NCBI GenBank assembly: GCA_035411585.1
Contig: DAONTI010000024.1
Location: 1-64,000 of the forward strand
Length of the DNA: 64,000 bases
Source of the DNA: MWDV01 sp002070715
Lineage (GTDB): Bacteria > Verrucomicrobiota > Verrucomicrobiia > Limisphaerales > MWDV01
Direction: 5' to 3'
The position numbers and the translations under genes were made by a program. Under the pieces are notes generated by a model that ran no database searches, was not told the origin of the DNA, and worked only from the letters and a program-made list of their open reading frames with translations. Within the stretch, counting starts at the first letter, position 1. Each line of letters starts with the position of its first letter. This document shows positions 8,617 to 15,893 of the stretch, piece after piece.

Positions 8617-8916
8617 ATGAACGCACGCAAACCGGACGAAAAAGGCCCCTGGGTGACCAAAGACCTCTGGATCACCAACAAACTGGGTATCCATGCCCGT
8701 CCCGCCTCCATGTTCGTGAAAACCGCCAACCGTTTTGCCTGCGATGTGTTTGTGGAAAAAGACCGGGAAACCATCAACGGCAAGAGCATCATGGGCCTGA
8801 TGATGCTGGCCGCCGGCCCCGGGAGCAAAATTACCGTGCGCGCGCGCGGCCACGACGCCTCCCAAGCCCTGACGGAAATCGAAGCCCTCGTCAAACGTAA
8901 GTTCGACGAAGAATAA
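8617..8916 (+). CDS. ptsH: HPr phosphocarrier protein
   Basis: Small PTS-type phosphocarrier, 99 residues from the ATG at 8617. It keeps both phosphorylation sites: the active histidine in KLGIHARPA (His26) and the HprK target serine in INGKSIMGLMML (Ser57). About 12 extra N-terminal residues precede the standard fold. It is the last gene of the operon. No Enzyme I or Enzyme II gene is in the window, so whether it works in sugar transport or only as a regulatory target is open. Confidence 0.93.
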   Translation: MNARKPDEKGPWVTKDLWITNKLGIHARPASMFVKTANRFACDVFVEKDRETINGKSIMGLMMLAAGPGSKITVRARGHDASQALTEIEALVKRKFDEE

Positions 8917-9051
8917 CCGCCCTTGGCCGGTCTCCGGCGGTGGGAGGAGCGGGCATGGGCATTTCCGCTGCCTGAGCCCGCGCTGGCCGGCCTCGGAAAG
9001 ACATATTCCGCGCTGATTTTCCCCAACTGGGATAGGGGGCAATCTTGCCAA

Positions 9052-9138
9052 TTTCCGAAAAATTCACCACTCTGCGCCCCGAAAAATCTGAACACGACGG
9101 TCGGGTTGATTGTCTGTGCAGCGTAGGTTTTTCGGAAA
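9052..9138 (+). promoter_or_regulatory. inverted repeat in moxR leader reaching the start codon
   Basis: TTTCCGAAAAA (9052-9062) is a perfect inverted copy of TTTTTCGGAAA (9128-9138), which ends on the base before the moxR ATG. If transcribed, pairing would occlude the GGAAA ribosome-binding region. The 222-bp gap from ptsH otherwise holds only a short GCCGG-TCT-CCGGC hairpin (8926-8938) and no convincing -35/-10 pair. Confidence 0.4.
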
Positions 9139-10128
9139 ATGAACACTGGAATTACTGCCATCAACGCCGCCGTGCAGGAAGCCGGCGCGTTCGTCCATCC
9201 TCTCTTCACCGAACTCGGCAAAGTCATCGTCGGCCAGACCTATCTGACCGAGCGGCTGGTCATCGGCATGTTGGCCAACGGCCACGTCCTGCTCGAAGGC
9301 GTGCCCGGCCTCGCCAAAACGCTGGCCGTGAAGTCGCTGGCCAACTGCATCAACGTCAAATTCTCCCGCCTTCAGTTCACGCCGGACATGCTGCCCGCCG
9401 ACGTCATCGGCACGCAGATTTACAATCCGCAATCGGGCGGCTTCAGCACGCGCCAAGGCCCGATCTTCGCCCACCTGGTCCTGGCCGACGAAATCAACCG
9501 CGCGCCCGCCAAGGTCCAGAGCGCGCTGTTGGAAGCCATGCAGGAAAAACAGGTCACCATCGGCGACCAGACCTTCAAGCTGGAGGAACCGTTCCTCGTG
9601 CTGGCCACGCAAAACCCCATCGAACAGGAAGGCACGTACCCGTTGCCCGAAGCCCAGGTGGACCGGTTTATGTTGAAGCTCAAGATCGGCTATCCGTCGC
9701 GCGGCGAGGAGCGCCAGATTCTTGACCTCATGGCCCGCACCTCCGGCACCCCCGCGACCCAGCCCGTCGTCGAGCCGAAGCAGATTCTCCACGCCCGCGA
9801 GGTCATCAACGACCTTTACATGGACGAGAAGGTCAAGGAGTACATTGTGGACCTCGTCTGCGCCACGCGGAATCCGGAGGAATACAAGATTCCGGTGAAG
9901 GAATTCATCCAGCTCGGCGCCTCGCCGCGCGCCACGATCAACTTGACGCTCGCCGCCAAAGCCCACGCCTTCCTCAAAGGCCGCGGTTACGTGACGCCCC
10001 AGGACGTGAAAAGCATCGGCATGGACGTGCTCCGCCACCGCGTGGCCATCACCTACGAAGCCGAGGCGGAGGAAAAAACCAGCGAAACCATCATCCAGAA
10101 GATTTTTGACGAGCTGCCGGTGCCGTGA
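9139..10128 (+). CDS. MoxR-family AAA+ ATPase
   Basis: AAA+ chaperone-like ATPase of 329 residues, expected to act with the DUF58 and VWA proteins encoded downstream, likely in maturing or inserting metal/envelope proteins. Walker A is GVPGLAKT at about 54-61 (the G-x-x-G-x-x-K-T form typical of MoxR), Walker B/sensor region LADEINRAPAKVQSALLEAMQE, sensor 1 ATQNPIEQEGTYPLPEAQ, and a C-terminal lid domain with SPRATI. In related genomes moxR is followed at once by DUF58; here a 1.4-kb insertion with a repeat, vapBC and a small membrane protein intervenes. Confidence 0.93.
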   Translation: MNTGITAINAAVQEAGAFVHPLFTELGKVIVGQTYLTERLVIGMLANGHVLLEGVPGLAKTLAVKSLANCINVKFSRLQFTPDMLPADVIGTQIYNPQSGGFSTRQGPIFAHLVLADEINRAPAKVQSALLEAMQEKQVTIGDQTFKLEEPFLVLATQNPIEQEGTYPLPEAQVDRFMLKLKIGYPSRGEERQILDLMARTSGTPATQPVVEPKQILHAREVINDLYMDEKVKEYIVDLVCATRNPEEYKIPVKEFIQLGASPRATINLTLAAKAHAFLKGRGYVTPQDVKSIGMDVLRHRVAITYEAEAEEKTSETIIQKIFDELPVP

Positions 10129-10215
10129 TGCGGATACAGAATTGGGCACAAGCCATGATGAACAAAATCGCCGCAAGCACGGCAAATTCGTTGAACAGGG
10201 AACCAAAGTGATTGA
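10129..10215. other. non-coding stretch after moxR
   Basis: First part of a 402-bp gap without a gene (10129-10530). I see nothing specific here before the palindromic element; the remaining parts are annotated as the repeat, the moxR tail remnant and the vapB promoter/operator. Confidence 0.4.
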
Positions 10216-10399
10216 AGCGCCGTCGGCGCGACATCTTTGTAGAACCGCGACCACCAAACGATTTTTAGCTCCGGAGGAGCGATCTCTCTTCGTAACAATG
10301 GACAGAACAAATGAAAATTGAAGGCCACCACATGCCGCCCCTACGGGGCTTGAATTGGGTGGGGCCCAGTTTCTACAAAGATGCCGCGCCTCCGGCGCT
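10216..10399. repeat. 184-bp palindromic element with 29-bp terminal inverted repeats
   Basis: The ends 10216-10244 and 10371-10399 are inverted copies of each other, 26 of 29 positions matching, with the core CATCTTTGTAGAA / TTCTACAAAGATG perfect. Inside are two short perfect palindromes: GCTCCGGAGGAGC (10268-10280) and GCCCCTACGGGGC (10337-10349). No protein frame fills the element, so it resembles a non-autonomous miniature element or REP-like palindromic repeat. There is no other copy that I can see in the window. The symmetrical layout would fold into a cruciform or a branched RNA hairpin. Confidence 0.7.
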
Positions 10400-10430
10400 G
10401 AGGATTCATTCCGTACGGGTGACCATTAAA

Positions 10431-10472
10431 ACCGTCATCCAGAAAATCTTTGACGAACCGCCCGCGCCGTGA
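10431..10472 (+). pseudogene. remnant of a second moxR 3' end
   Basis: These 42 bases match the last 42 bases of moxR (10087-10128) at 35 positions, in the same reading frame and ending in TGA. They would encode TVIQKIFDEPPAP where moxR has TIIQKIFDELPVP. Four of the seven differences are silent third-position changes, as expected for a once-functional diverged copy rather than a fresh duplication. Nothing upstream in frame resembles the rest of moxR. This suggests a tandem or recombined moxR whose body was lost, with the palindromic element now between the two tails. Confidence 0.6.
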
Positions 10473-10481
10473 GTCTGGTGG

Positions 10482-10510
10482 TTGACGCGTTTGATCGAAC
10501 GTAATATCGT
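10482..10510 (+). promoter_or_regulatory. vapBC promoter
   Basis: TTGACG (10482-10487), 17-bp spacer, TATCGT (10505-10510). The predicted transcription start is about 13 bases before the vapB ATG at 10531. It lets the toxin-antitoxin module be transcribed independently of moxR. Confidence 0.55.
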
Positions 10511-10532
10511 TTTACGAGTCAAATAACGATAT
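10504..10532. promoter_or_regulatory. candidate VapB operator (perfect inverted repeat)
   Basis: ATATCGTT (10504-10511) and AACGATAT (10525-10532) are perfect inverted half-sites with centres 21 bp apart, two helical turns. The left half covers the -10 box and the right half runs into the vapB start codon. AbrB-fold antitoxins commonly autoregulate by binding such sites (family knowledge). Confidence 0.6.
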
Positions 10533-10737
10533 GAATACCGTAACACTGTCCCCCAAGTTTCAAATTGTCATTCCACGGGCGATTCGTGAGGCCCTTCGCC
10601 TCAAGGCGGGCCAGAAGTTGCAGATGATCAATTTCGAAGGTCAGATCGTCGTCGTCCCTTTGCGTCCCATCAAAGAGATGCGCGGGGCGTTCAAGGGCAT
10701 GAATACCCACTTTGAGCGCGAACCGGACCGCCTATGA
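10531..10737 (+). CDS. vapB: AbrB/MazE-fold antitoxin (VapB type)
   Basis: DNA-binding antitoxin of 68 residues that would neutralise the PIN toxin encoded next and repress the module. The N-terminal half TLSPKFQIVIPRAIREAL is the swapped-hairpin AbrB/SpoVT motif, followed by LKAGQKLQMI. The C-terminal tail, MRGAFKGMNTHFEREPDRL, is the expected toxin-binding part. Its stop overlaps the vapC ATG (ATGA at 10734). It has its own promoter and operator just upstream. Confidence 0.9.
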   Translation: MNTVTLSPKFQIVIPRAIREALRLKAGQKLQMINFEGQIVVVPLRPIKEMRGAFKGMNTHFEREPDRL

Positions 10738-11120
10738 ACGTTGTGGATTCCTCCGGTTGGATTGAGTTTCTCGGTGGCGGGGCCAACGCAGACTTCTTCA
10801 CCGCCGCCATTTCCGACGTCTCCCGGCTGGTCGTGCCGACCATCTCCGTATTCGAAGTCTGCCGTTGGACCCGACGTGAACTGGGGGCGCGCCAGGCACT
10901 GGAAGCCATGGCCTTGATGCAGCAGGGCCGCATCATTGCGTTGGACGCCACGCTCGCCATGAACGCGGCACGCTTGAGTCTTGATCTGAAATTACCGATG
11001 GCGGATTCCATCGTTCTGGCAACCGCCCGCGCCCATAACGCCGTTCTCTGGACCCAGGACGACGACTTTGAGGGTCTGGACGGCGTGAAATACGTGGCCA
11101 AGAAGAAAGGGGGAAAATGA
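10734..11120 (+). CDS. vapC: PIN-domain toxin ribonuclease (VapC type)
   Basis: Predicted Mg2+-dependent RNase toxin, 128 residues. The acidic PIN residues are visible: Asp5 in VVDSSGWIEF, Glu in SVFEVCR (about 41), Asp in PMADSIVLATA (about 90) and Asp in WTQDDDFEGL (about 106). The start is fixed by the ATGA overlap with vapB. Unusually, its own stop also overlaps the start of the following membrane protein gene (ATGA at 11117), chaining the toxin to the Bat-type operon downstream. Confidence 0.92.
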   Translation: MNVVDSSGWIEFLGGGANADFFTAAISDVSRLVVPTISVFEVCRWTRRELGARQALEAMALMQQGRIIALDATLAMNAARLSLDLKLPMADSIVLATARAHNAVLWTQDDDFEGLDGVKYVAKKKGGK

Positions 11121-11506
11121 GCCACGTCCCCATCCACTCGGGCCAGAACGCCGATGCGGCGGCCATTCCAATCACTCCAAGGGGACGTGATGGAAGCCCA
11201 AGCCCTAGGCCCAGATCATGGTCCATCAGGTTGTGGTTATTGGGGCTGTTTAGTCCCAGTCTTTTCTTTTTGGTGGTGGACTTTGTCATTGAACGACTTT
11301 TAAACGGACCGGAGCCTTCTGGTCGGTGGTTGTACATAACGCTCCTCTTGGGGCTTTGCGCTTGTATCTGCGGAATTCTTTGGATGCCAACAAACTACTG
11401 GAAGCGGCTTGGTCTTTTGGTGTTGAGTATCGTGGCCATGATGGTTCAAGTGCTGGCGTGGGGCGTTTACTATCTCACCCAGTCTGGATTGGAGGGAATT
11501 CAATAA
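11117..11506 (+). CDS. small membrane protein, unknown
   Basis: I do not recognise a family. It has 129 residues: a proline/arginine-rich soluble N-terminus of about 38 residues, then three hydrophobic segments near 39-59 (LWLLGLFSPSLFFLVVDFVI), 73-90 (YITLLLGLCACICGILW) and 97-117 (LGLLVLSIVAMMVQVLAWGVY). Its start overlaps the vapC stop (ATGA) and its TAA overlaps the DUF58 ATG (TAATG), so it is translated as part of the operon. The base composition is visibly less GC-rich than its neighbours, which may indicate a different origin. Confidence 0.7.
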   Translation: MSHVPIHSGQNADAAAIPITPRGRDGSPSPRPRSWSIRLWLLGLFSPSLFFLVVDFVIERLLNGPEPSGRWLYITLLLGLCACICGILWMPTNYWKRLGLLVLSIVAMMVQVLAWGVYYLTQSGLEGIQ

Positions 11507-12462
11507 TGATCCCCCGCGAGATTCTCAAAAAAATCCGGCAGATCGAGATTCGCACGAACCGGCTCGTGACCGAGTCGCTCGCGGGCCAATACCACAGCGT
11601 TTTCAAGGGCCAGGGGATGAATTTCGACGAGGTGCGCGAATACCAGCCCGGCGACGAGGTGCGCGCCATTGACTGGAACGTCACCGCGCGCATGAACCAT
11701 CCCTTCGTGAAGAAATTCGTCGAGGAACGCGAACTGACGCTCATGCTGGTGGTGGACGTGAGCGGGTCCGGATTGTTTGGTTCGGTGGCGCAATCCAAAC
11801 GCGAACTGGCGGCCGAAATCGGGTCGGTGCTCGCCTTCTCCGCGCTCCGCAACAATGACAAGGTGGGATTGATCCTGTTCTCGGACGCGATTGAAAAATT
11901 CATTCCGCCGCGCAAGGGACGCCGCCACGTGCTGCGGGTCATCCGGGAAATCCTGTTCTTCCAACCGCAACGGCGCGGCACGGACCTCTCCGGCGCACTG
12001 GAATTCATGCTGCGCGTCACGCCGCACCGGGCGATTGCGATTGTGATCTCGGACTTTATCGGCGCCCCGACCGCGACGCCCCGCCAAGGCAACCGGCGCC
12101 CCCGACCGCGGATGATGATGATGGAATCGCTGGCGCAGGCGTCGTTTACCGCGTTGCGGCAGGCCAACCGCCGGCATGATCTGGTGGCGGTGCAAGTCAC
12201 CGACCGTTATGAACTGGAACTGCCCGCGCTGGGCCGGCTGATTCTGCGCGATGCTGAAACCGGCGAAGTCGTGGAGATCCACACGGGCGACGAACGCCGC
12301 CGGGCCGCGTTTGCGGAACGGCAAGCCCGGGAACAGGCAGATCTGGCCCGCTTGTTCCGCTCGGCGGGCATTGATGCCATCCAGTTGCGCACGGACCAGC
12401 CGTACGCCATCGAACTGGCGCGCTTCTTTGAGATGCGGGAGAAACGGAGGTTGCGCGGCTAA
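11506..12462 (+). CDS. DUF58 domain protein of the MoxR operon
   Basis: Cytosolic VWA-like protein of 318 residues that typically pairs with MoxR ATPases. Family signature QGMNFDEVREYQPGDEVRAIDW spans about residues 37-58 (part shown), followed by a VWA-type strand LMLVVDVSGSG with a MIDAS-like D-x-S-G-S. The ATG at 11506 sits within the TAATG junction with the upstream gene; the frame is open further upstream but that stretch overlaps the membrane protein gene in another frame. The next gene begins two bases after its stop. Confidence 0.9.
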   Translation: MIPREILKKIRQIEIRTNRLVTESLAGQYHSVFKGQGMNFDEVREYQPGDEVRAIDWNVTARMNHPFVKKFVEERELTLMLVVDVSGSGLFGSVAQSKRELAAEIGSVLAFSALRNNDKVGLILFSDAIEKFIPPRKGRRHVLRVIREILFFQPQRRGTDLSGALEFMLRVTPHRAIAIVISDFIGAPTATPRQGNRRPRPRMMMMESLAQASFTALRQANRRHDLVAVQVTDRYELELPALGRLILRDAETGEVVEIHTGDERRRAAFAERQAREQADLARLFRSAGIDAIQLRTDQPYAIELARFFEMREKRRLRG

Positions 12463-12464
12463 CC

Positions 12465-13106
12465 ATGACGAAGGCCACACAAACCGTCCACAGCGCGGCG
12501 TCCGCCGTTCCGGCCCCCGATATCCGCGACATCCGTCCGCCGGTGGAAATCGCCAATCCCTGGGTGTGGCTCGGCTGGGCGCTGCTGGTGCTGGCGTTGG
12601 TGGCGGCGGGGGTTTTACTCTGGCGCTGGTGGCGGCGGAAAAAAAACGTCGTGGCTCTCGTTCCCCCCGTGCCGCCGCATGTGCGCGCCAAACAACGGTT
12701 GGCCAGCGCGCTGGCGCTCATTGGGCAGCCGCGGGAGTTTTGTATCGCCGTTTCAGACGCACTGCGCGTCTATCTGGAAGAACGATTCCAGTTCCGCGCG
12801 CCGGAACGGACGACCGAGGAATTTCTGCTCGACCTCAAAAAAACCGATTTGTTGCTGCGGGATCAAAAGGAGAGCCTGGAGGAATTTCTCACCCGCTGCG
12901 ATCTCGCCAAGTTTGCCAAGTATGAACCGCGCGAGTTGGAACTGCGGGAGCTGCACGCGTCCGCGCTCCGGCTGGTGGAAGAAACGGAGCCGTCGCTCGA
13001 ACCGGCGGGCCCGGGCGCCGGGCCGGCAACCGTGCCGCCATCACCGGCGGTTCACCAACCATCCGAACCCGTCACTCAAAATCCGCAACTGACCAATCGC
13101 GTGTGA
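12465..13106 (+). CDS. DUF4381-like membrane protein
   Basis: A 213-residue protein with one clear membrane segment at about 30-53 (WVWLGWALLVLALVAAGVLL) followed by a basic WRWWRRKKN stop-transfer and a helical cytoplasmic domain containing QPREFCIAVSDALRVYLEERF and RTTEEFLLDL. Size, topology and position between DUF58 and the BatA-like VWA gene match DUF4381 proteins of aerotolerance-type operons. The stop overlaps the next GTG start (GTGA at 13103). The C-terminal 40 residues are proline-rich. Confidence 0.7.
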   Translation: MTKATQTVHSAASAVPAPDIRDIRPPVEIANPWVWLGWALLVLALVAAGVLLWRWWRRKKNVVALVPPVPPHVRAKQRLASALALIGQPREFCIAVSDALRVYLEERFQFRAPERTTEEFLLDLKKTDLLLRDQKESLEEFLTRCDLAKFAKYEPRELELRELHASALRLVEETEPSLEPAGPGAGPATVPPSPAVHQPSEPVTQNPQLTNRV

Positions 13107-14101
13107 CGTTCGCTCATCCTTATTTTCTGTTGCTGCTGCTGTTGCTGCCGGCTTTGGCCTGGCTGAAAGGCCGTCGGGGTGAGCCGCCCGCATTTCTCTA
13201 TTCCTCGGCACAACTGGTGCGGGGACTGGTCAACATCACCCCGTATCGCGCGGGCCGTTTTCTGGCCGCCCTGCGTTGGCTGGCGTTGGCGCTGCTCATT
13301 GTGGCCCTGGCCCAGCCCCGGCTGACGCGGAGCGAAACCCGGATCACGGCGAGCGGCGTGGACATCGTGGTGGCGTTTGACATGTCCGGCAGCATGGCGG
13401 CCGAGGATTTTGAAATGAAAGGCCAGCGTGTGAACCGGCTGACCATGTCGCGCGAAGTGCTGCAGAAATTTATTGAGAAACGACCGAATGACCGTATCGG
13501 ACTGGTCGCGTTTGCCACGCAGGCTTACATCGCTTCGGCGCTGACGCTGGACCATGATTTCCTGCTCCAAAATCTGGAACGGTTGCAATTAGGCACCATC
13601 CCCGCCGACCGGACAGCCATTGGGTCGGCGCTGGCCACGGCGGTCAATCGCCTGCGGGAGGTGCCGTCAAAAAGCAAGATCGTCATCCTGATGACCGACG
13701 GCCAAAACAATGCCGGCACCATCGAACCGCTTAAAGCTGCCGATGCCGCCCAGGCGCTCGGCGTGAAGGTCTATACCATCGGCGTGGGCACCCGGGGACA
13801 GGCGCCCGTGCCGGCCCGGGACATGTTTGGCCGCCGATTCTACCAAATGGTGGATGTGGACATAGACGAAGCGACGCTTCAAGAAATCGCCCGGCGCACC
13901 GGCGGCCAGTATTACCGCGCGGACAATGCCCGGAAATTCCAGGAGATTTATGCCGAGATTGACCGCTTGGAAAAAACGGAGGCCGAAGTAAAAAAATACT
14001 CGCACCATCGCGAACTGTTTGCGGGATTGGCCGCGGCTGGATTGCTACTGGTGCTGGCAGAAACCGGGCTGGGCCAGACCATCTGGAGGCGCCTCCCATG
14101 A
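13103..14101 (+). CDS. batA: BatA-like VWA membrane protein
   Basis: Membrane-anchored von Willebrand A protein, 332 residues, GTG start overlapping the previous stop. Two hydrophobic segments near 6-20 and 52-70 precede the VWA domain; a third near 305-323 closes it, so the domain probably faces the periplasm between anchors. MIDAS motif is FDMSGSM with Asp92, Ser94, Ser96; further metal-site elements are TAIGSAL and MTDGQNNAG. Architecture and position match BatA of Bacteroides-type aerotolerance operons. The cellular role in this organism is inferred from that family. Confidence 0.88.
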   Translation: MTFAHPYFLLLLLLLPALAWLKGRRGEPPAFLYSSAQLVRGLVNITPYRAGRFLAALRWLALALLIVALAQPRLTRSETRITASGVDIVVAFDMSGSMAAEDFEMKGQRVNRLTMSREVLQKFIEKRPNDRIGLVAFATQAYIASALTLDHDFLLQNLERLQLGTIPADRTAIGSALATAVNRLREVPSKSKIVILMTDGQNNAGTIEPLKAADAAQALGVKVYTIGVGTRGQAPVPARDMFGRRFYQMVDVDIDEATLQEIARRTGGQYYRADNARKFQEIYAEIDRLEKTEAEVKKYSHHRELFAGLAAAGLLLVLAETGLGQTIWRRLP

Positions 14102-14207
14102 GCGGGTTCAGGTCATCTTGTTCCATTGAGGGACGAAGGAAAAACCGCGACGCGAGGCGCCCGGCCGCTTCTCCCTCTTTTCACGATTGCATCTCCTGAC
14201 GGGCTTT

Positions 14208-15893
14208 ATGCGTTTTGCTCAACCCCATCTTCTCTGGCTGTTGCTGGTGTTGCCTCCGGGAATGGGCGTGTTCTTTTGGTGGGCGCAACGGCAGCGGCAA
14301 CAACTGCGGCAACAATTCATTCAAGCGCGGCTGTTGCCCGGATTGACCACGGGACTTTCCCCCGGGCGGCAACGCTGGCGTTGGGGATGTCTGTTGGGCG
14401 GCGTGATCTTTTTAATTCTGGCCTTGGCGCGACCGCAATGGGGGTATGCCTGGGAGGAAGTCAAACAGCGCGGATTGGATATCGTTGTCGCGATTGACAC
14501 CTCGAAAAGCATGTTGGCCACTGACATTGCGCCGAACCGATTGGCGCGCGCGAAATTGGCCACGCTGGATTTGCTCCGCCTGGCCCGGTCGGATCGGATG
14601 GGTTTGGTGGCCTTCGCCGGCACCGCCTTTTTGCAATGCCCCCTGACTCTGGATGAAACTTCGTTTCGGCAGAGTTTGGACGCGCTCGACGTGAACATCA
14701 TCCCCCAGGGCGGCACGATGATCGCCGAGGCGATTGACACCGCCCTGGCGGCTTTTACGAAAGAGAACAACTTCAAAGTGCTGGTGTTGTTCACCGATGG
14801 CGAGGATCACGGCGGCGAAGCCCTGGCCGCCGCCGAACGCGCCGCCCAAGCGGGCATGCGCATTTTCACCATCGGCCTCGGCACGGCGGAAGGAGAATTA
14901 CTGCGCATCCCCAATGCGGCGGGCCAGCCGGATTACGTGCGGGATGAGCAGGGTAACGTGGTCAAATCCCGGCTCAATGAAGCCTTGTTGCAACAAATCG
15001 CCGGCGCCACCGAGGGCGGATTTTACTTGCCGCTTCGCGGCGCCCGCGTGATGGAAACCCTCTACGAGCGCGGGTTGGCGCCGCTGCCGAAATCCGAGGG
15101 GCGCGAGAAATTTGTCCGGCAGTATTACGAGCGTTATCACTGGCCGTTGGCGCTGGCCATCGTTCTGTTCGCCATCGAAATGTTGTGGCCCGAAGCCCAG
15201 CGAACGCGGCGGCCGGTTTCTCCCGGGGCGGCAGCCATGGCAACCTCGATATTGCTGCTGCATCTGGCGGTCGGGGCGGTGGCTTCGCCGGCGGGCGCGT
15301 TGCGGGATTATCGGGCGGGGCAATTCGAGCGCGCGCTCGAGGAATACCAGCGGTTGATCGCTGAGCAAAAGTCCAAGGACGATCCCCGTCTGCATTTCAA
15401 TGCCGGGACCGCTGCGTACCGCGCGACCAATTACACAGTCGCCATCAAAGAATTCGGCCTGGCCGCGCGCGCGCCTGATGTGAAACTGCAGCAGGCGGCC
15501 TATTACAACCTGGGCAACACCCAGTTCCGGATGGGCGCTCAAGCGGAGGATCTGGACACATTGCAACGGTCCTGGGAGGCCGCCCTCCAGAGCTATCAAA
15601 ACGCCGTGAAGTTGGATCCGCAGGATCCGGACGCCGCGTTCAATCGGGACTTTGTCCAACAGGCCATCGCGCAGATCGAACACCTGCGTGAATTGGCCCG
15701 GCAGGCGCGGGCCTCGGCGGACCAGGAATTCAAGCGACGGAATTATCATGGCGCGCGCCAGATCATGGAGCAATTGCTGCAACAAAACATCGCGGCGAAA
15801 CCGTTCGAGGATTTTGCCCGCAAAATCATTGAGATTGATGAAATCGCCAACCCCTCACCTCCGCCTTCGCCGGGGACTCCTCCTCAGCCTTAG
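14208..15893 (+). CDS. batB: BatB-like VWA protein fused to TPR domain
   Basis: 561 residues from the ATG at 14208 (a TTG at 14187 is also in frame). Membrane segments near 6-24 and 60-76 precede a VWA domain with MIDAS AIDTSKSM (Asp97) and LFTDGEDHGGEAL. A further pair of hydrophobic stretches around 310-345 is followed by TPR-like repeats (GQFERALEEYQRLI, YYNLGNTQFRMG, YQNAVKLDPQDPDAAFN) to about 475. This is a BatB VWA domain joined to a BatC-like TPR domain; in Bacteroides these are separate genes. The last 56 bases overlap the next gene. Confidence 0.88.
   Translation: MRFAQPHLLWLLLVLPPGMGVFFWWAQRQRQQLRQQFIQARLLPGLTTGLSPGRQRWRWGCLLGGVIFLILALARPQWGYAWEEVKQRGLDIVVAIDTSKSMLATDIAPNRLARAKLATLDLLRLARSDRMGLVAFAGTAFLQCPLTLDETSFRQSLDALDVNIIPQGGTMIAEAIDTALAAFTKENNFKVLVLFTDGEDHGGEALAAAERAAQAGMRIFTIGLGTAEGELLRIPNAAGQPDYVRDEQGNVVKSRLNEALLQQIAGATEGGFYLPLRGARVMETLYERGLAPLPKSEGREKFVRQYYERYHWPLALAIVLFAIEMLWPEAQRTRRPVSPGAAAMATSILLLHLAVGAVASPAGALRDYRAGQFERALEEYQRLIAEQKSKDDPRLHFNAGTAAYRATNYTVAIKEFGLAARAPDVKLQQAAYYNLGNTQFRMGAQAEDLDTLQRSWEAALQSYQNAVKLDPQDPDAAFNRDFVQQAIAQIEHLRELARQARASADQEFKRRNYHGARQIMEQLLQQNIAAKPFEDFARKIIEIDEIANPSPPPSPGTPPQP

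Noticed and set aside
8926..8938. GCCGG-TCT-CCGGC hairpin after ptsH as a terminator
   Set aside because: Only five base pairs and no T-run; in a GC-rich genome this is weak evidence.
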